Positions 34,210-49,200 of a DNA stretch of 64,000 bases are shown here, in pieces; position 1 is the first letter of the stretch; every line of letters begins with the position of its first letter. Source of the DNA: Stenogyne calaminthoides (taxonomy: Eukaryota > Streptophyta > Magnoliopsida > Lamiales > Lamiaceae); NCBI GenBank assembly GCA_037126765.1, contig JBBCBC010000033.1, positions 13,220,085 through 13,284,084 on the forward strand, in the 5' to 3' direction. A program made the position numbers and the translations under genes. Under the pieces are notes generated by a model that was not told the origin of the DNA, did not search any database, and saw only the letters and a list, made by a program, of their open reading frames with translations.

Positions 34210-37200
34210 GATACCGATTACAATAGTCAACTAATCACTTTGGATGTGTTTACGAGGACCATCTACCATTAGTAATACCAATTACAATAGTCAACTAATA
34301 TCTTTGGATGTGTTTACGAGAGACCATCTACTATTAGTTATACCAATTACAATAGTCAACTAATACCTTTGGATGTGATTACGAGAGAGGACATTCCATT
34401 AGTGATACCGATTATAATAGTCAACTAATAACTTTGGATGTGTTTACGAGAGATGACATTCCATTATTGATACCGATTAAAATAGTCAACTAATACATTT
34501 GGATTTGTTTATGAGAGACCCTATTCCATTAGTGATAACGATTACAATAGTCAGCGAATACCTTTGAATGTGTTTACGAGAGACCATCTACCATTAGTGA
34601 TACCAATTAAAATAGTCTACTAATACCTTTGGTTGTGTTTACGAGAGACCATCTACCATTAGTGATACCAATTACAATAGTCAACTAATACCTATGGATG
34701 TGTTTATGAGGGACGACATTCCATTAGTGATATCGGTTACAATAGTCAACTAATAATACCTTTGGATGTGTTTACGAGAGATAATATTCCATTAGTGATA
34801 CCGATTACAATAGTCAACTAATACCTTTGGATGTGTTTACGTGAGACCATCTACAATTAGTGATTCTGATTACAATAGTCAACTAATACCTTTAGATGTA
34901 TTTACGAGAGACCATCTATCATTAGTGATACCAATTACAATTGTCAACTAATACCTTTGGATGTGTTTCCGAGAGACGACATTCCATTAGTAATAACGAT
35001 TACAATAGTCAACTAATACCTTTAGATGTGTTTACGAGAGACCATCTACCATTAGTTATACCAATTACAATAGTCAACTAATACCTTTGGTCGTGTTTTC
35101 GAGAGACGACATTCCATAAGGGATAACAATTACAATAGTCAATTAATATCTTTAGATGTGTTTACGAGAGACCATCTATAATTAGTGATACTAATTACAA
35201 TAGTTAACTAATACCTATGGATGTGTTTACGAGAGACGACATTCCATTAGTGATACCGATTACAATAGTCAACTAATACCTTTTGATGTGTTTACGAGAG
35301 ACGACATTCCATTAGTGATACCGATTACGATAGTCAACTAATACCTTTGGATGTGTTTACGAGAAATGACATTCCATTAGTGATACCAATTACAATAGTT
35401 AACTAATACCTTTGGATGTGTTACCAGAGACCATCTACCAATAGTGATACCGATTACAACAGTCAACTAATACCTTTGGATGTGTTTACGAGAGACCATC
35501 TACCATTAGTGATATTAATTACAATAGTCAACTAATACCTTTGGATGTGTTTACGAAAGACGACATTCCATTAGTGATACCAATTATAATAGTCAACTAA
35601 TACTTATGGATGTGTTTACGAGAGATGACATTCCATTAGTGATACCGATAACAATAGTCAACTAATACCTTTGGTGTGGTTACGAGAGACCAGAGATGAC
35701 ATTCCATTAATGATACCTTTGGATTACAATAGTCAACTAATACCTTTGGATGTGTTTTATGAGAGACCATCTATCATTAGTGATACCGATTACAATAGTT
35801 AACTAATACCTTGGATGTGTTTACGAGAGAGACGACATTCCATTAGTGATACTAATTACAATAGTCAACTAATACCTATGGATGTGTTTTGAGAGACGAC
35901 ATTCCATTAGTGATACCGATTATGATAGTCAACTAATACCTTTGGATGTGTTTACGAGAAATGACATTCCATTAGTGATACTGATTACAATAGTTAACTA
36001 ATACCTTTGGATGTGTTACTAGAGACCATCTACCATTAGTGATACCGATTACAATAGTCAACTAATACCTTTGGATGTGTTTACGAGAGACCATCTACCA
36101 TTAGTGATATTAATTACAATAGTCAACTAATACCTTTGGATGTGTTTACGAAAGACGACATTCCATTAGTGATACCAATTATAATAGTCAACTAATACTT
36201 ATGGATGTGTTTACGAGAGATGACATTCCATTAGTGATACCGATAACAATAGTCAACTAATACCTTTGGTTGGGTTTACGAGAGACGACATTCCATTAAT
36301 GATACCGATTACAATAGTCAACTAATACCTTTGGATGTGTTTACGAGAGACCATCTATCATTAGTGATACCAATTACAATAGTCAACTAATACCTTTGGA
36401 TGTGTTTTCTAGAGACGACATTCCATTAGTAATAACGATTACAATAGTCAACTAATACCTTTGGATGTGTTTTCAAGAGATCATCTACCATTAGTAATAC
36501 CAATTACAATAGTCAACTAATACCTTTGGATGTGATTACGAGAGACGATATTCCATTAGTGATACCGACAATAGTCAACTAATACATTTGGATGTATTTA
36601 CATTGAGACCATCTACAATTAGTGATTCCGATTACAATAGTCAAATAATACCTTTGGATGTGTTTACGAGATACCATCTATCATTAGTGATACCAATTAC
36701 AATAGTCAACTAATAACTTTGGATGTGTTTTTTAGAGACGACATTCCATTAGCAATAACGATTACAATAGTCAACTAATACCTTTGGATGTTTTTACGAG
36801 AGACCATCTACCATTAGTGATACCAATTCCAATAGTCAACTAATACCTTTGGTCTTGTTTTCGAGAGACAACATTCTATTAGTGATACCGATTACAATAG
36901 TCAATTAATTCCTTTGGATGTGTTTACGAGAGACCATTTATCATTAGTGATACTAATTACAATAGTCAACTAATACCTATGGATGTGTTTACTAGAGATG
37001 ACATTCCATTAGTGATACCGATAACAATAGTCAACTAATACCATTGGATGTGTTTACGAGAGACGACATTCCATTAGTGATAACAATTATAATAGTCAAC
37101 TAATACTTATGGATGTGTTTACGAGAGATGACATTCCATTAGTGATACCATTTATAATAGTCAAGTAATACCTTTGGATGTGTTTTCGAGAGACGACATT

Positions 37201-40200
37201 CCATTAGTGATAACGATTACAATAGTCAACTAATACCTTTGGATGTGTTTACGAGAGACCATCTACCATTAGTGATACCAATTACAATAGTCAACTAATA
37301 CCTTTGGATGTGTTTACGAGGGACGACATTCCATTAGTGATACCGGTTACAATAGTCAACTAATAATACCTTTGGATGTGTTTACGAGAGACGATATTCC
37401 ATTAGTGATACCGATTACAATAGTCAACTAATACATTTGGATGTGTTTACGTGAGACCATCTACAATTAGTGATTCCGATTACAACAGTCAAGTAATACC
37501 TTTGGATGTGTTTACGAGAGACTATCTATCATTAGTGATACCAAATACAATAGTCAACTAATACCTTTGGATGTGTTTCCTAGAGACGACATTCCATTAG
37601 TAATAACGATTACAATAGTCAACTAATACCTTTGGATGTGTTTACGAGAGACCATCAACCATTAGTTATACAATTTACAATAGTCAACTAATACCTTTTG
37701 GATGTGTTTTCGAGACTAACAATTCCATTAGTGATACCGATTACAATAGTCAATTAATACATTTGGATGTATTTACGAGAGACCATCTATCATTAGTGAT
37801 ACTAATTACAATAGTCAACTAATACCTATGGATGTGTTTACGAGAGACGACATTCCATTAGTGATACTAATTACAATAGTCAACTAATACCTTTGGATGT
37901 GTTTACGAAAGACGACATTCCATTAGTGATACCAATTATAATAGTCAACTAATACTTATGGATGTGTTTACGAGAGACGACATTTCATTAGTGATACAGA
38001 TTACAATAGTCAACTAATACCTTTGGTTGTGTTTATGAGAGATGACATTCCATTTGTGATACCGATTACAATAGTCAACTAACACCTTTGGATGTGTTTA
38101 CGAGAGACCATCTACCATTAGTGATATTAATTACAATAGTCAACTAATACCTTTGGATGTGTTTACGAAAGACGACATTCCATTAGTGATACCAATTATA
38201 ATAGTCAACTAATACTTATGGATGTGTTTACGAGAGATGACATTCCATTAGTGATACCGATAACAATAGTCAACTAATACCTTTGGTTGGGTTTACGAGA
38301 GACGACATTCTATTAGTGATACCGATTATAATAGTCAACTAATACCTTTTGATGTGTTTACGAGAGACCATCTATCATTAGTGATACCAATTACAATAGT
38401 CAACTAATACCTTTGGATGTGTTTTCGAGAGACGACATTCCATTAGTAATAACGATTACAATAGTCAACTAATACCTTTGGATGTGTTTTCAAGAGACCA
38501 TCTACCATTAGTAATACCAATTACAATAGTCAACTAATACCTTTGGATGTGATTACGAGAGACGATATTCCATTAGTGATACCGATTACAATAGTCAACT
38601 AATACATTTGGATGTGTTTACGTGAGACCATCTACAATTAGTGATTCCGATTACAATAGTCAACTAATACCTTTGGATGTGTTTTTGGAGAGACCATCTA
38701 TCATTAGTGATACCAATTACAATAGTCAACTAATAACTTTGGATGTGTTTTTAGAGCGACATTCCATTTAGAATAACGATTACAATAGTCAACTAATACC
38801 TTTGGATGTATTTACGAGAGACCATCTACCATTAGTGATACCAATTCCAATAGTCAACTAATACCTTTGGTCGTGTTTTCGAGAGACGACATTCCATTAG
38901 TGATACCGATTACAATAGTCAATTAATTCCTTTGGATGTGTTTACGAGAGACCATCTATCATTAGTGATACTAATTACAATAGTCAACTAATACCTATGG
39001 ATGTGTTTACGAGAGACGACCTTCCATTAGTGATACTAATTACAATAGTCAACTAATACCTTTGGATGTGTTTACGAAAGATGACATTCCATTAGTGATA
39101 CCAATTATAATAGTCAACTAATACTTATGGATGTGTTTATGAGAGACGACATTCCATTAGTGATACAGATTACAATAGTCAACTAATACCTTTGGTTGTG
39201 TTTATGAGAGATGACATTCCATTAGTGATACCGATTACAATAGTCAACTAACACCTTTGGATGTGCTTACGAGAGACGACATTCTATTAGTGATACCAAT
39301 TACAATAGTCAACTAATACCTTTGGATGTGTTTTCTAGAGACGACATTCCATTAGCAATAACGATTACAATAGTCAACTAATACCTTTGGATGTGTTTAC
39401 GAGAGACCATCTACCATTAGTGATACCAATTCCAATAGTCAACTAATACCTTTGGTCGTGTTTTCGAGAGACGACATTCTATTAGTGATACCGATTACAA
39501 TAGTCAATTAATTCCTTTGGATGTGTTTACGAGAGACCATCTATCATTAGTGATACTAATTACAATAGTCAACTAATACCTATGGATGTGTTTACTAGAG
39601 ATGACATTCCTTTAGTGATACCGATTACAATAGTCAACTAATACCTTTGGTTGGGTTTACGAGAGACGACATTCCATTAATGATACCGATTACAATAGTC
39701 AACTAATACCTTTGGATGTGTTTACGAGAGACCATCTATCATTAGTGATACCAATTACAATAGTCAACTAATACCTTTGGATGTGTTTTCTAGAGACGAC
39801 ATTCCATTAGTGATAACGATTACAATAGTCAACTAATACCTTTGGATGTGTTTACGAGAGACCATCTACCATTAGTGATACCAATTACAATAGTCAACTA
39901 ATACCTTTGGATGTGTTTACGAGAGACGACATTCCATTAGTGATACCGATTACAATAGTCAATTAATTACCTTTGGATGTGTTTACGAGAGACCATCTAT
40001 CATTAGTGATACTAATTACAATAGTCAACTAATACCTATGGATGTGTTTACGAGAGATGACATTCCATTAGTGATACCGATTACAATAGTCAACTAATAC
40101 CTTTGGTTGTGTTTACGAGAGACGACATTCCATTAGTGATACCGATTACAATAGTCAACTAATACCTTTGGATGTGTTTACGAGAGACCATCTATCATTA

Positions 40201-43200
40201 GTGATACCAATTACAATAGTCAACTAATACCTTTGGATGTGTTTTCGAGAGACGACATTCCATTAGTAATAACGATTACAATAGTAACCTAATACCTTTG
40301 GATGTGTTTTCGAGAGACCATCTACCATTAGTGATACCAATTACAATAGTCAACTAATACCTTTGGATGTGTTTACGAGAGACGATATTCCATTAGTGAT
40401 ACCGATTACAATAGTCAACTAATACATTTGGATGTATTTACGTGAGACCATCTACAATTAGTGATTCCGATTACAATAGTCAAATAATACCTTTGGATGT
40501 GTTTACGAGATACCATCTATCATTAGTGATACCAATTACAATAGTCAACTAATAACTTTGGATGTGTTTTTTAGAGACGACATTCCATTAGCAATAACGA
40601 TTACAATAGTCAACTAATACCTTTGGATGTTTTTACGAGAGACCATCTACCATTAGTGATACCAATTCCAATAGTCAACTAATACCTTTGGTCTTGTTTT
40701 CGAGAGACAACATTCTATTAGTGATACCGATTACAATAGTCAATTAATTCCTTTGGATGTGTTTACGAGAGACCATTTATCATTAGTGATACTAATTACA
40801 ATAGTCAACTAATACCTATGGATGTGTTTACTAGAGATGACATTCCATTAGTGATACCGATTACAATAGTCAACTAATACCATTGGATGTGTTTACGAGA
40901 GACGACATTCCATTAGTGATACCAATTATAATAGTCAACTAATACTTATGGATGTGTTTACGAGAGATGACATTCCATTAGTGATACCATTTATAATAGT
41001 CAAGTAATACCTTTGGATGTGTTTTCGAGAGACGACATTCCATTAGTGATAACGATTACAATAGTCAACTAATACCTTTGGATGTGTTTACGAGAGACCA
41101 TCTACCATTAGTGATACCAATTACAATAGTCAACAAATACCTTTGGATGTGTTTACGAGGGACGACATTCCATTAGTGATACCGGTTACAATAGTCAACT
41201 AATAATACCTTTGGATGTGTTTACGAGAGACGATATTCCATTAGTGATACCGATTACAATAGTCAACTAATACATTTGGATGTGTTTACGTGAGACCATC
41301 TACAATTAGTGATTCCGATTACAACAGTCAACTAATACCTTTGGATGTGTTTACGAGAGACCATCTATCATTAGTGATACCAAATACAATAGTCAACTAA
41401 TACCTTTGGATGTGTTTCCGAGAGACGACATTCCATTAGTAATAACGATTACAATAGTCAACTAATACCTTTGGATGTGTTTACGAGAGACCATCAACCA
41501 TTAGTTATACAATTTACAATAGTCAACTAATACCTTTGGTCGTATTTTCGAGAGACGCAATTCCATTAGTGATACCGATTACAATAGTCAATTAATACAT
41601 TTGGATGTATTTACGAGAGACCATCTATCATTAGTGATACTAATTACAATAGTCAACTAATACCTATGGATGTGTTTACGAGAGACGACATTCCATTAGT
41701 GATACTAATTACAATAGTCAACTAATACCTTTGGATGTGTTTACGAAAGACGACATTCCATTAGTGATACCAATTATAATAGTCAACTAATACTTATGGA
41801 TGTGTTTACGAGAGCGACATTCCATTAGTGATCTGATTACAATAGTCAACTAATACCTTTGGTTGTGTTTATGAGAGATGACATTCCATTAGTGATACCG
41901 ATTACAATAGTCAACTAACACCTTTGGATGTGTTTACGAGAGACCATCTACCATTAGTGATATTAATTACAATAGTCAACTAATACCTTTGGATGTGTTT
42001 ACGAAAGACGACATTCCATTAGTGATACCAATTATAATAGTCAACTAATACTTATGGATGTGTTTACGAGAGATGACATTCCATTAGTGATACCGATAAC
42101 AATAGTCAACTAATACCTTTGGTTGGGTTTACATTAGAGAGACCGACATTCCATTAGTGATACCATTAGTGATTATAATAGTCAACTAATACCTTTGGAT
42201 GTGTTTACGAGAGACCATCTATCATTAGTGATACCAATTACAATAGTCAACTAATACCTTTGGATGTGTTTTCGAGAGACGACATTCCATTAGTAATAAC
42301 GATTACAATAGTCAACTAATACCTTTGGATGTGTTTTCAAGAGACCATCTACCATTAGTAATACCAATTACAATAGTCAACTAATAACTTTGGATGTGAT
42401 TACGAGAGACGATATTCCATTAGTGATACCGATTACAATAGTCAACTAATACATTTGGATGTGTTTACGTGAGACCATCTACAATTAGTGATTCCGATTA
42501 CAATAGTCAACTAATACCTTTGGATGTGTTTACGAGAGACCATCTATCATTAGTGATACCAATTACAATAGTCAACTAATAACTTTGGATGTGTTTTTTA
42601 GAGACGACATTCCATTAGCAACAACGATTACAATAGTCAACTAATACCTTTGGATGTTTTTACGAGAGACCATCTACCATTAGTGATACCAATTCCAATA
42701 GTCAACTAATACCTTTGGTCTTGTTTTCGAGAGACAACATTCTATTAGTGATACCGATTACAATAGTCAATTAATTCCTTTGGATATGTCTACGAGAGAC
42801 CATTTATCATTAGTGATACTAATTACAATAGTCAACTAATACCTTTGGATGTGTTTACGAGAGATGACATTCCATTAGTGATACCGATTACAATAGTCAA
42901 CTAATACCTTTGGATGTGTTTACGAGAGACGACATTCCATTAGTGATACCAATTATAATAGTCAACTAATACTTATGGATGTGTTTACGAGAGATGACAT
43001 TCCATTAGTGATACCGATTATAATAGTCAAGTAATACCATTGGATGTGTTTTCGAGAGAAGACATTCCATTAGTGATTACGATTACAATAGTCAACTAAT
43101 ACCTTTGGATGTGTTTACGAGAGACCATCTACCATTAGTGATACCAATTACAATAGTCAACTAATACCTTTGGATGGATGTGTTTACAAGGGACGACATT

Positions 43201-46200
43201 CCATTAGTGATACCGATTACAATAGTCAATAGTCAATAATACCTTTGGATGTGTTTACGAGAGACGATATTCCATTAGTGATACCGATTACAATAGTCAA
43301 CTAATACCTTTGGATGTGTTTACGTGAGACCATCTACCATTAGTGATTCCGATTACAATAGTCAACTAATACCTTTGGATGTGTTTACGAGAGACCATCT
43401 ATCATTAGTGATACCAATTACAATAGTCAACTAATACCTTTGGATGTGTTTTTCGAGAGACGACATTCCATTAGTAATAACGATTACAATAGTCAACTAA
43501 TACCTTTGGATGTGTTTACGAGAGACCATCAACCATTAGTTATACAATTTACAATAGTCAACTAATACCTTTGGTCGTATTTTCGAGAGACGCAATTCCA
43601 TTAGTGATACCGATTACAATAGTCATTTAATACCTATGGATGTATTTACGAGAGACCATTTATCATTAGTGATACTAATTACAATAGTCAACTAATACCT
43701 ATGGATGTGTTTACGAGAGACGACCTTCCATTAGTGATACTAATTACAATAGTCAACTAATACCTTTGGATGTGTTTACGAAAGATGACATTCCATTAGT
43801 GATACCAATTATAATAGTCAACTAATACTTATGGATGTGTTTATGAGAGACGACATTCCATTAGTGATACAGATTACAATAGTCAACTAATACCTTTGGT
43901 TGTGTTTTGAGAGACATTCCATTCCATTAGTGATACCGATTACAATAGTCAACTAATACCTTTGGATGTGTTTTACGAGAGACGACATTCCATTAGTGAT
44001 ACCAATTACAATAGTCAACTAATACCTTTGGATGTGTTTTTAGAGATCGACATTCCATTAGTGATACCTTTGGATTACAATAGTCAACTAATACCTTTGG
44101 ATGTGTTTTACGAGAGACCATCTACCATTAGTGATACCAATTCAATAGTCAACTAATACCTTTGGATGTGTTTTTAGAGAGACGACATTCTATTAGTGAT
44201 ACCGATTACAATAGTCAATTAATTCCTTTGGATGTGTTTACGAGAGACCATCTATCATTAGTGATACTAATTACAATAGTCAACTAATACCTATGGATGT
44301 GTTTACTAGAGATGACATTCCTTTAGTGATACCGATTACAATAGTCAACTAATACCATTGGATGTGTTTATGAGAGACGACATTCCATTAGTGATATCGA
44401 TTACAATAGTCAACTAATACATTTGGATGTGTTTACGTGAGACCATCTACAATTAGTGATTCCGATTACAACAGTCAACTAATTCCATTGGATGTGTTTA
44501 CGAGAGACCATCTATCATTAGTGATACCAAATACAATAGTAAACTAATACCTTTCGATGTGTTTTCGAGAGACGACATTCCATTAGTAATAACGATTACA
44601 ATAGTCAACTAATACCTTTGGATGTGTTTACGAGAGACCATCAACCATTAGTGATACAATTTACAATAGTCAACTAATACCTTTGGTCGTATTTCGAGAG
44701 ACGCATTTCCATTAGTGATACCAATTACAATAGTCAACTAATACCTTTGGATGTGATTACGAGAGACGACATTCCATTAGTGATACCGATTATAATAGTC
44801 AACTAATAAATTTGGATATATTTACGAGAGACGACATTCCATTAGTGATACCGATTACAATAGTCAACTAATACCTTTGGATGTATTTACGAGAGATCAT
44901 CTACCATTAGTGATGCCGATTACAATAGTAAATTAATACCTTTGGATGTGTTTCCGAGATACCATCTACCATTAGTGATACCAAATACAATAGTCAACTA
45001 ATACCTTTGGATGTATTTACGAGAGAAGACATTCCATTAGTGATACTGATTACAATAGTCAACTAATACCTTTGGATGTGTTTACGAGAGACCATCTATC
45101 ATTAGTGATACCAATTACAATAGTCAACTAATACCTTTGGATGTGTTTACGAGAGACGATATTCCATTAGTGATACCGATTACAATAGTCAACTAATACA
45201 TTTGGATGTGTTTACGTGAGACCATCTACAATTAGTGATTCCGATTACAACAGTCAACTAATTCCATTGGATGTGTTTACGAGAGACCATCTATCATTAG
45301 TGATACCAAATACAATAGTCAACTAATACCTTTGGATGTGTTTCCGAGAGACGACATTCCATTAGTAATAACGATTACAATAGTCAACTAATACCTTTGG
45401 ATGTGTTTACGAGAGACCATCAACCATTAGTGATACAATTTACAATAGTCAACTAATACCTTTGGATGTGTTTTTAGAGCCTTGACATTCCATTAGTGAT
45501 ACCGATTACAATAGTCAATTAATACCTTTGGATGTATTTACGAAAGACCATCTATCATTAGTGATACTAATTACAATAGTCAACTAATACCTATGGATGT
45601 GTTTACGAGAGACGACATTCCATTAGTGATACTAATTACAATAGTCAACTAATACCTTTGGATGTGTTTACGAAAGACGACATTCCATTAGTGATACCAA
45701 TTATAATAGTCAACTAATACTTATGGATGTGTTTACGAGAGACGACATTCCATTAGTGATACAGATTACAATAGTCAACTAATACCTTTGGTTGTGTTTA
45801 CGAGAGATGACATTCCATTAGTGATACCGATTGCAATAGTCAACTAACACCTTTGGATGTGTTTACGTGAGACCATCTACCATTAGTGATTCCGATTACA
45901 ATAGTCAACTAATACCTTTGGATGTGTTTACGAGAGACCATCTACCATTAGTGATACCTATTACAATAGTCAACTAATACCTATGGATGTGTTTATGAGG
46001 GACGACATTCCATTAGTGATACCGGTTACAATAGTCAACTAATAATACCTTTGGATGTGTTTACGAGAGACAATATTCCATTAGTGATACCGATTACAAT
46101 AGTCAACTAATACCTTTGGATGTGTTTACGTGAGACCATCTACAATTAGTGATTCTGATTACAATAGTCAACTAATACCTTTAGATGTATTTACGAGAGA

Positions 46201-49200
46201 CCATCTATCATTAGTGATACCAATTACAATTGTCAACTAATACCTTTGGATGTGTTTCCGAGAGTCGACATTACATTAGTAATAACGATTACAATACTCA
46301 ACTAATACCTTTAGATGCGTTTACGAGAGACCATCTACCATTAGTTATACCAATTACAATAGTCAACTAATACCTTTGGTCGTGTTTTCGAGAGACAACA
46401 TTCCATAAGGGATACCGATTACAATAGTAAATTAATATCTTTAGATGTGTTTACGAGAGACCATCTATCATTAGTGATACTAATTACAATAGTCAACTAA
46501 TACCTATGGATGTGTTTATGAGAGACGACATTCCATTAGTGATATCGATTACAATAGTCAACTAATACCTTTTGATGTGTTTACGAGAGACGACATTCCA
46601 TTAGTGATACCGATTACGATAGTCAACTAATACCTTTGGATGTGTTTACGAGAAATGACATTCCATTAGTGATACCAATTACAATAGTTAACTAATACCT
46701 TTGGATGTGTTACCAGAGACCATTTACCAATAGTGATACCGATTACAACAGTCAACTAATACCTTTGGATGTGTTTACGAGAGACCATCTACCATTAGTG
46801 ATATTAATTACAATAGTCAACTAATACCTTTGGATGTGTTTACGAAAGACGACATTCCATTAGTGATACCAATTATAATAGTCAACTAATACTTATGGAT
46901 GTGTTTACGAGAGATGACATTCCATTAGTGATACCGATAACAATAGTCAACTAATACCTTTGGTTGGGTTTACGAGAGACGACATTCCATTAGTGATACC
47001 GATTACAATAGTCAACTAATACCTTTGGATGTGTTTACGAGAGACCATCTATCATTAGTGATACCAATTACAATAGTCAACTAATACCTTTGGATGTGTT
47101 TTCGAGAGACGACATTCCATTAGTAATAACGATTACAATAGTCAACTAATACCTTTGGATGTGTTTTCGAGAGACCATCTACCATTAGTGATACCAATTA
47201 CAATAGTCAACTAATACCTTTGGATGTGTTTACGAGTGACGATATTCCATTAGTGATACCGATTACAATAGTGAACTAATACATTTGGATGTATTTACGT
47301 GAGACCATCTACAATTAGTGATTCCGATTACAATAGTCAACTAATACCTTTGGATGTGTTTACGAGAGACCATCTATCATTAGTGATACCAATTACAATA
47401 GTCAACTAATAACTTTGGATGTGTTTTTTAGAGACGACATTACATTAGCAATAACGATTACAATAGTCAACTAATACCTTTGGATGTTTTTACGAGAGAC
47501 CATCTACCATTAGTGATACCAATTCCAATAGTCAACTAATACCTTTGGTCTTGTTTTTGAGAGACAGCATTCTATTAGTGATACCGATTACAATAGTCAA
47601 TTAATTCCTTTAGATGTGTTTACGAGAGACCATTTATCATTAGTGATACTAATTACAATAGTCAACTAATACCTATGGACGTGTTTACTAGAGATGAAAT
47701 TCCATTAGTGATACCGATTACAACAGTCAACTAATACCATTGGATGTGTTTACGAGAGACGACATTCCATTAGTGATACCAATTATAATAGTCAACTAAT
47801 ACTTATGGATGTGTTTACGAGAGATGACATTCCATTAGTGATACCATTTATAATAGTCAAGTAATACCTTTGGATGTGTTTTCGAGAGACGACATTCCAT
47901 TAGTGATAACGATTACAATAGTCAACTAATACCTTTGGATGTGTTTACGAGAGACCATCAACCATTAGTTATACAATTTACAGTAGTCAACTAATACCTT
48001 TGGTCGTATTTTCGAGAGACGCAATTCCATTAGTGATACCGATTACAATAGTCAATTAATACATTTGGATGTATTTACGAGAGACCATCTATCATTAGTG
48101 ATACTAATTACAATAGTCAACTAATACCTATGGATGTGTTTACGAGAGACGACATTCCATTAGTGATACTAATTACAATAGTCAACTAATACCTTTGGAT
48201 GTGTTTACGAAAGACGACATTCCATTAGTGATACCAATTATAATAGTCAACTAATACTTATGGATGTGTTTACGAGAGACGACATTTCATTAGTGATACA
48301 AATTACAATAGTCAACTAATACCTTTGGTTGTGTTTATGAGAGATGACATTCCATTAGTAATACCGATTACAATAGTCAACTTACACCTTTGGATGTGTT
48401 TACGTGAGAACATCAACCATTAGTGATTCCAATTACAATAGTCAACTAAATCCTTTGGATGTGTTTACGAGAGACCATCTATCATTAGTGATACCAATTA
48501 CAATAGTCAACTAATACCTTTGGATATATTTTCGAGAGACGACATTCCATTAGTAATAAAGATTACAATAGTCAACTAATACCTTTGGATGTGTTTACGA
48601 GAGACCATCTACCATTAGTGATACCAATTACAATAGTCAACTAATACCTATGGATGTGTTTACGAGAGAACACATTCCATTAGTGTTACCGGTTACAATA
48701 GTCAACTAATAATACCTTTGGATGTGTTTACGAGAGACAATATTCCATTAGTGATACCGATTACAATAGTCAACTAATACCTTTGGATGTGTTTACGTGA
48801 GACCATCTACAATTAGTGATTCTGATTACAATAATCAACTAATACCTTTAGATGTATTTACGAGAGACCATCTATCATTAGTGATACCAATTACAATTGG
48901 TAACTAATACCTTTGGATGTGTTTCCGAGAGACGACATTCCATTAGTAATAACGATTACAATAGTCAACTAATACCTTTAGATGTGTTTACGAGAGACCA
49001 TCTACCATTAGTGATACCAATTACAATAGTCAACTAATACCTTTGGTCGTGTTTGCGAGAGACGACATTCCATTAGGGATACCGATTACAATAGTCAATT
49101 AATACCTTTAGATGTGTTTACGAGTGACCATCTATCATTAGTGATACTAATTACAATAGTCAACTAATACCTATGGATGTGTTTACGAGAGACGACATTC

